From contig JABSRN010000007.1 of the NCBI GenBank assembly GCA_013214025.1, positions 124,001 through 188,000 of the forward strand: DNA of 64,000 nucleotides, in the 5' to 3' direction. The position numbers and the translations under genes were made by a program. The notes under the pieces are model-generated. The model worked only from the letters and a program-made list of their open reading frames with translations, had not been told where the DNA came from and ran no database searches. Positions 61,265 to 64,000 of this stretch are shown here, in pieces. The DNA comes from Polyangiaceae bacterium (GTDB lineage Bacteria > Myxococcota_A > Polyangia > Polyangiales > Polyangiaceae). Within the stretch, counting starts at the first letter, position 1. Every line of letters begins with the position of its first letter.

Positions 61265-62439
61265 TGCAACGTCTCAGTCAGACCCCGCTCGAACAGTTTA
61301 CGGTAGGTTGCCTGGTCGCCCGAGACCATTGCGACACCGACCGCCTTCGAGAGTTGTACGAAAGCATCAGTGATGATGAGCTAGTGTTCGACTTCGCTCG
61401 GAAGAATCGCGCCACTAGCACCATCGGCTCTCGTCTCGTTCAATTGTACGGTGCCGATGCTGTGACGACGCAATGGCACGACGCTATCGCTGATGTCGGC
61501 AGCACCATCCAGGAGTACATGGATGAAACGGACCGCGTAGCGACATTGCTAGCCACAGAGGGCATATCGCTGATCGCGCTCAAGAACTCCGGCATCACTC
61601 GCGGGCTCTATCGTTACCCCGCCGAAAGCCCCATGGGAGACGTCGACGTTCTGGTCTCCCGCGGGCGCATACGCGACGCCCACAAATTATTGACGGAAGA
61701 TGGCTACCGCCTAGGCCTTCAGTCGACCGCCAGCGGGCAGGACGGAGAGCTGGAAGCGATGCTGGCCGAAGGCGGAACCGAATACGGCAAAGAGCTGCCT
61801 AGCGGAAAAAACTTGTGGTTCGAGGTCCAGTGGCGTCCGGTGTCCGGACGCTGGATACAACCCGACCAAGAACCCGACGGCGACGAGTTGATTGCCCGCT
61901 CCGTGGCCATCGAAGGTTCCGACATTCGCCTCCTGGCACCCTTGGATAACCTCATCCAAGTCTGCCTGCACACCGCGAAACACACGTACGTTCGCGCGCC
62001 CGGCCTCCGGCTCCACACCGACGTGGATCGCATCGTGCGTTACAACAAAATCGATTGGACCGCGTTCACCATGAAAGCGCGCGAACTGCACGTCACCACC
62101 GCCGTGTATTTTTCTCTCGCCATCCCCGAGGCACTGATGGGCACGCCCATACCCGAAGCCGTTCTGACGGCGCTGCGCCCCCCCCATTGGAAACGAGAAT
62201 TCATGGCGAATTCACTCCGCCGTGCGGGTCTATTTGACGCCGATGCACCCAAGTTCAATCGCGCCGAATACATCCTGTTCGTCGCGATGCTCTACGAGAG
62301 CATCGAGGAATTAGGCCGGGGAATGCTCCCCAGCTATGAACAGATGGCCGATCGCTATCAGATCACTAGTAAGGCCCAACTGCCAGGCGCCTGGGGCCGG
62401 CGTTTGGTCGATCTGACCTGGCGCCGGGGCAAAACATAG
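61264..62439 (+). CDS. Nucleotidyltransferase-fold protein (NTP_transf_5-like)
   Basis: 391 residues. The nucleotidyltransferase signature lies at about 100-140: ISLIALKNSGITRGLYRYPA and MGDVDVLVSRGRIRDA (Asp-x-Asp metal pair). The C-terminal half is mixed helix and beta with no extra domain seen. NTP_transf_5 proteins are mostly uncharacterised and occur in cell-surface and peptide-modifying clusters. It is coupled to the HAD gene. It may transfer a nucleotide to the ATP-grasp product (inference). Confidence 0.82.
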   Translation: MQRLSQTPLEQFTVGCLVARDHCDTDRLRELYESISDDELVFDFARKNRATSTIGSRLVQLYGADAVTTQWHDAIADVGSTIQEYMDETDRVATLLATEGISLIALKNSGITRGLYRYPAESPMGDVDVLVSRGRIRDAHKLLTEDGYRLGLQSTASGQDGELEAMLAEGGTEYGKELPSGKNLWFEVQWRPVSGRWIQPDQEPDGDELIARSVAIEGSDIRLLAPLDNLIQVCLHTAKHTYVRAPGLRLHTDVDRIVRYNKIDWTAFTMKARELHVTTAVYFSLAIPEALMGTPIPEAVLTALRPPHWKREFMANSLRRAGLFDADAPKFNRAEYILFVAMLYESIEELGRGMLPSYEQMADRYQITSKAQLPGAWGRRLVDLTWRRGKT

Positions 62440-62503
62440 CGACAGCTAAACAGTGATCGCGGATCGTCCGTGTCTTCCGCCCGCCAGCTGTTAGGGTCTC
62501 CGG

Positions 62504-63535
62504 GTGTCTGGCTTTCGCATCTTCAGCATCGGGAATATCCCTGTTCACCTGAGCCCTTGGTTCATTCTCATTCTCCTTTACTGGACCATGAGCGGGAACG
62601 CGCAGGACGGCCTCATCTGGGGAGTTGTCGTTACCTTCAGCATCCTGGTTCATGAGCTAGGGCACGCCGGAGTCGCCCAAAGCTACAAACTACAGCCCAG
62701 CATTCTGCTACACGGGCTCGGGGGGCTCTGCTCACATCAACCCGCCTCCCGTCCGCGTCACGAGGCACTGATCATCGCTGCCGGGCCCGGCGCCGGCTTA
62801 GTCCTGGGCTGCCTGACATTCGCATTTGCGTTTTCCGACATCGAAATCGGTCAGTCCGCGCAAGCTAAGCTGATTCAAAATCGGGTGGTTACGAATCTAC
62901 TGTTGGTCAATTTTTTCTGGTCATTCGTAAACCTAGTGCCATTGTGGCCGCTGGACGGCGGACAGCTGTTCCGCCTGTTCCTTCACCGCTTCACCAAGCC
63001 CGGACGGGCCGATAAGATCACCCATCAGGTCGGCCTGATGGTGGCCCTTGTCTGGGTTGGCATCGGCTATTACTTCCAAGAGATGTTCCTCATGATGCTC
63101 GGTGGGTACCTGGGTTATCTCAACTACCAGGCCATGCAGGGCGAGTCCCGGCAACGTGCGCCAGCCGTCGTTCGAGCGGATCCTCAGTCTCTGGATCTGT
63201 TGAAGCGTGCCCAGGCGGCGTTCGCAAAAGAAGACTACGCGAATGCTGCTCGTTGCGCAGAACAGCTTCGCTCGGATGGGCACCTGCCGGGCCACGTCAT
63301 GGCTAAGGTTTGGAACATTCTCGCGATATCCAGTGCCCGAAGCGGCGAACACCGACAGGCGCTTTCCTACTTGAAGCGTGCACCCGAAACGGCGGAATCC
63401 GTTGAAGCGACCATCGAGTGTTTGCATATGCTCGGCCGCGACGACGAGCTGCAGTCCTTGCTTCGCTCCGATTCCTTCCGAAAACTCGGCAAGACACGGC
63501 GGAGCGAAATTCTTCGCGTTCTCAACAGCGACTGA
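62504..63535 (+). CDS. Site-2-protease-like (M50) membrane protein with TPR tail
   Basis: 343 residues from GTG 62504. M50 zinc site H50-E-L-G-H54 in the span GVVVTFSILVHELGHAG, and LVPLWPLDGGQ near 150 provides the third ligand. About five spans, then a cytoplasmic or periplasmic TPR-like region (~220-335) (LLKRAQAAFAKEDYANAARC). S2P cut membrane-bound regulators. The TPR tail might recruit substrate. The gap from the cassette is 64 bases. Confidence 0.9.
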   Translation: MSGFRIFSIGNIPVHLSPWFILILLYWTMSGNAQDGLIWGVVVTFSILVHELGHAGVAQSYKLQPSILLHGLGGLCSHQPASRPRHEALIIAAGPGAGLVLGCLTFAFAFSDIEIGQSAQAKLIQNRVVTNLLLVNFFWSFVNLVPLWPLDGGQLFRLFLHRFTKPGRADKITHQVGLMVALVWVGIGYYFQEMFLMMLGGYLGYLNYQAMQGESRQRAPAVVRADPQSLDLLKRAQAAFAKEDYANAARCAEQLRSDGHLPGHVMAKVWNILAISSARSGEHRQALSYLKRAPETAESVEATIECLHMLGRDDELQSLLRSDSFRKLGKTRRSEILRVLNSD

Positions 63536-63611
63536 CGGCGATCGATATAGGCCGACGGTCAGTCCCCCCGAAGCTTCATCGCATTCCGAAACATTGCGTT
63601 ATGCTCATATC

Positions 63612-64000
63612 GTGAGCGGATACCTACACGGCAGCGACCGAGAGACTTCCCGACTCTTTGAACAGGCGGCTTACCTACGGCAGTGGTTCGCTCCTCACTG
63701 GACCCTCCCCGATTCAGGTACCGTCCTAGAGGTCGGTTGCGGTGTCGGAGCACAGACGGCTTGGCTGCTCGAACAACACCCGGCCCTCCAATTTCATTGC
63801 ATCGACGCCAATCCAGATCAGATTGAAATAGCGCGAACTACTCTGCAGCCCTTTGTTGCACAAGGGCGAGCCACCATCGACTGCCTGGACGTCGTCGACA
63901 TTGCACCCAATCATCAATTCGATGGCGCCCTGTTTATATGGGTGCTGGAACATGTGCCAGACGCCCTCGAAGCGTTGGTCGCGTCCGGACGGGCACTAAA
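63612..64000 (+). CDS. SAM-dependent methyltransferase, truncated by window edge
   Basis: 129 complete residues visible from GTG 63612 up to the window's right edge, with no stop. Motif I VLEVGCGVGAQTAWLLEQ binds the SAM nucleoside; IDANPDQIEIAR follows as the acidic ribose-binding motif; ALFIWVLEHVPD is motif-III-like. Class I Rossmann methyltransferase (Methyltransf_25 type). Substrate unknown. Confidence 0.88.
   Translation, partial: MSGYLHGSDRETSRLFEQAAYLRQWFAPHWTLPDSGTVLEVGCGVGAQTAWLLEQHPALQFHCIDANPDQIEIARTTLQPFVAQGRATIDCLDVVDIAPNHQFDGALFIWVLEHVPDALEALVASGRAL

Overview
The window is GC-rich, densely coded bacterial chromosome. It is most likely from a Myxococcota-type (former deltaproteobacterial) Gram-negative bacterium. 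This is an inference from gene content: many lipobox-bearing lipoproteins, Pro/Ala-rich linkers, FHA and sigma-54 (NtrC-type) signalling, an OmpA protein with thrombospondin-3 calcium repeats, an MCE protein with a barrel-like tail, a tetraheme lipoprotein and a complete Bat (aerotolerance) operon. No phage, plasmid, insertion sequence or CRISPR array is visible.

Layout. 0-8 kb: small lipoproteins, a formylglycine-generating-enzyme-like lipoprotein, an NtrC-type regulator and a translationally coupled TPR/PEGA plus FG-GAP pair facing another TPR membrane protein. 8-18 kb: ruvA, a zinc-ribbon/double-FHA protein, a degenerate Nudix protein, a ComF-like phosphoribosyltransferase, a DsbD-like reductase, two tandem paralogous mini-lipoproteins and mutS2. 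18-30 kb: a receiver protein, a GNAT acetyltransferase and the Bat operon (MoxR, DUF58, a DUF4381-like protein, BatA, BatB fused to a TPR half, BatD, TPR-SH3), mostly with ATGA/GTGA overlaps. 30-40 kb: TerB-like and MoaD-like proteins, a receiver, a very divergent RNase HII-like protein coupled to a MATE transporter, a tetraheme lipoprotein, an MCE protein, a CAP-domain lipoprotein and OmpA/TSP3. 40-44.5 kb: rpmG, then the rpmH-rnpA-yidD-yidC-jag block. 44.5-50.5 kb: an LpoB-like/COG3014 lipoprotein pair, a CBM9-like secreted protein, PspA and a YbjN-like protein. 50.6-51 kb: two tandem tRNA-Ser genes followed by a long palindrome. 51-59 kb: MFS transporter, SRPBCC protein, a STAS-like protein whose start codon lies in an 18-bp inverted repeat, and a four-gene phospholipid cluster (EamA-like, CDP-alcohol transferase, CdsA, PlsC fused to DUF1456). 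59-64 kb: a TauE-like permease, a frameshifted hydrolase lipoprotein, a coupled ATP-grasp/HAD/nucleotidyltransferase cassette, an M50 site-2 protease with a TPR tail, and a methyltransferase cut by the right edge.

Functional themes. The window is dominated by the cell envelope: membrane-protein insertion (YidC), lipid transport or synthesis (MCE, CdsA, PlsC, CDP-alcohol transferase), peptidoglycan control (OmpA, LpoB-like), envelope stress (PspA, Bat, S2P) and redox proteins (DsbD-like, tetraheme). The items most worth a second look are the RNase HII-like protein with a missing acidic residue, the PlsC-DUF1456 fusion beside a CDP-alcohol transferase with altered motif residues, the ATP-grasp/HAD/NTase cassette, the start-codon hairpin of the STAS-like gene, and the inverted duplication of the tRNA-Ser 3' end. 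Everything here was read by eye from the sequence. Family names rest on motifs and not on searches.
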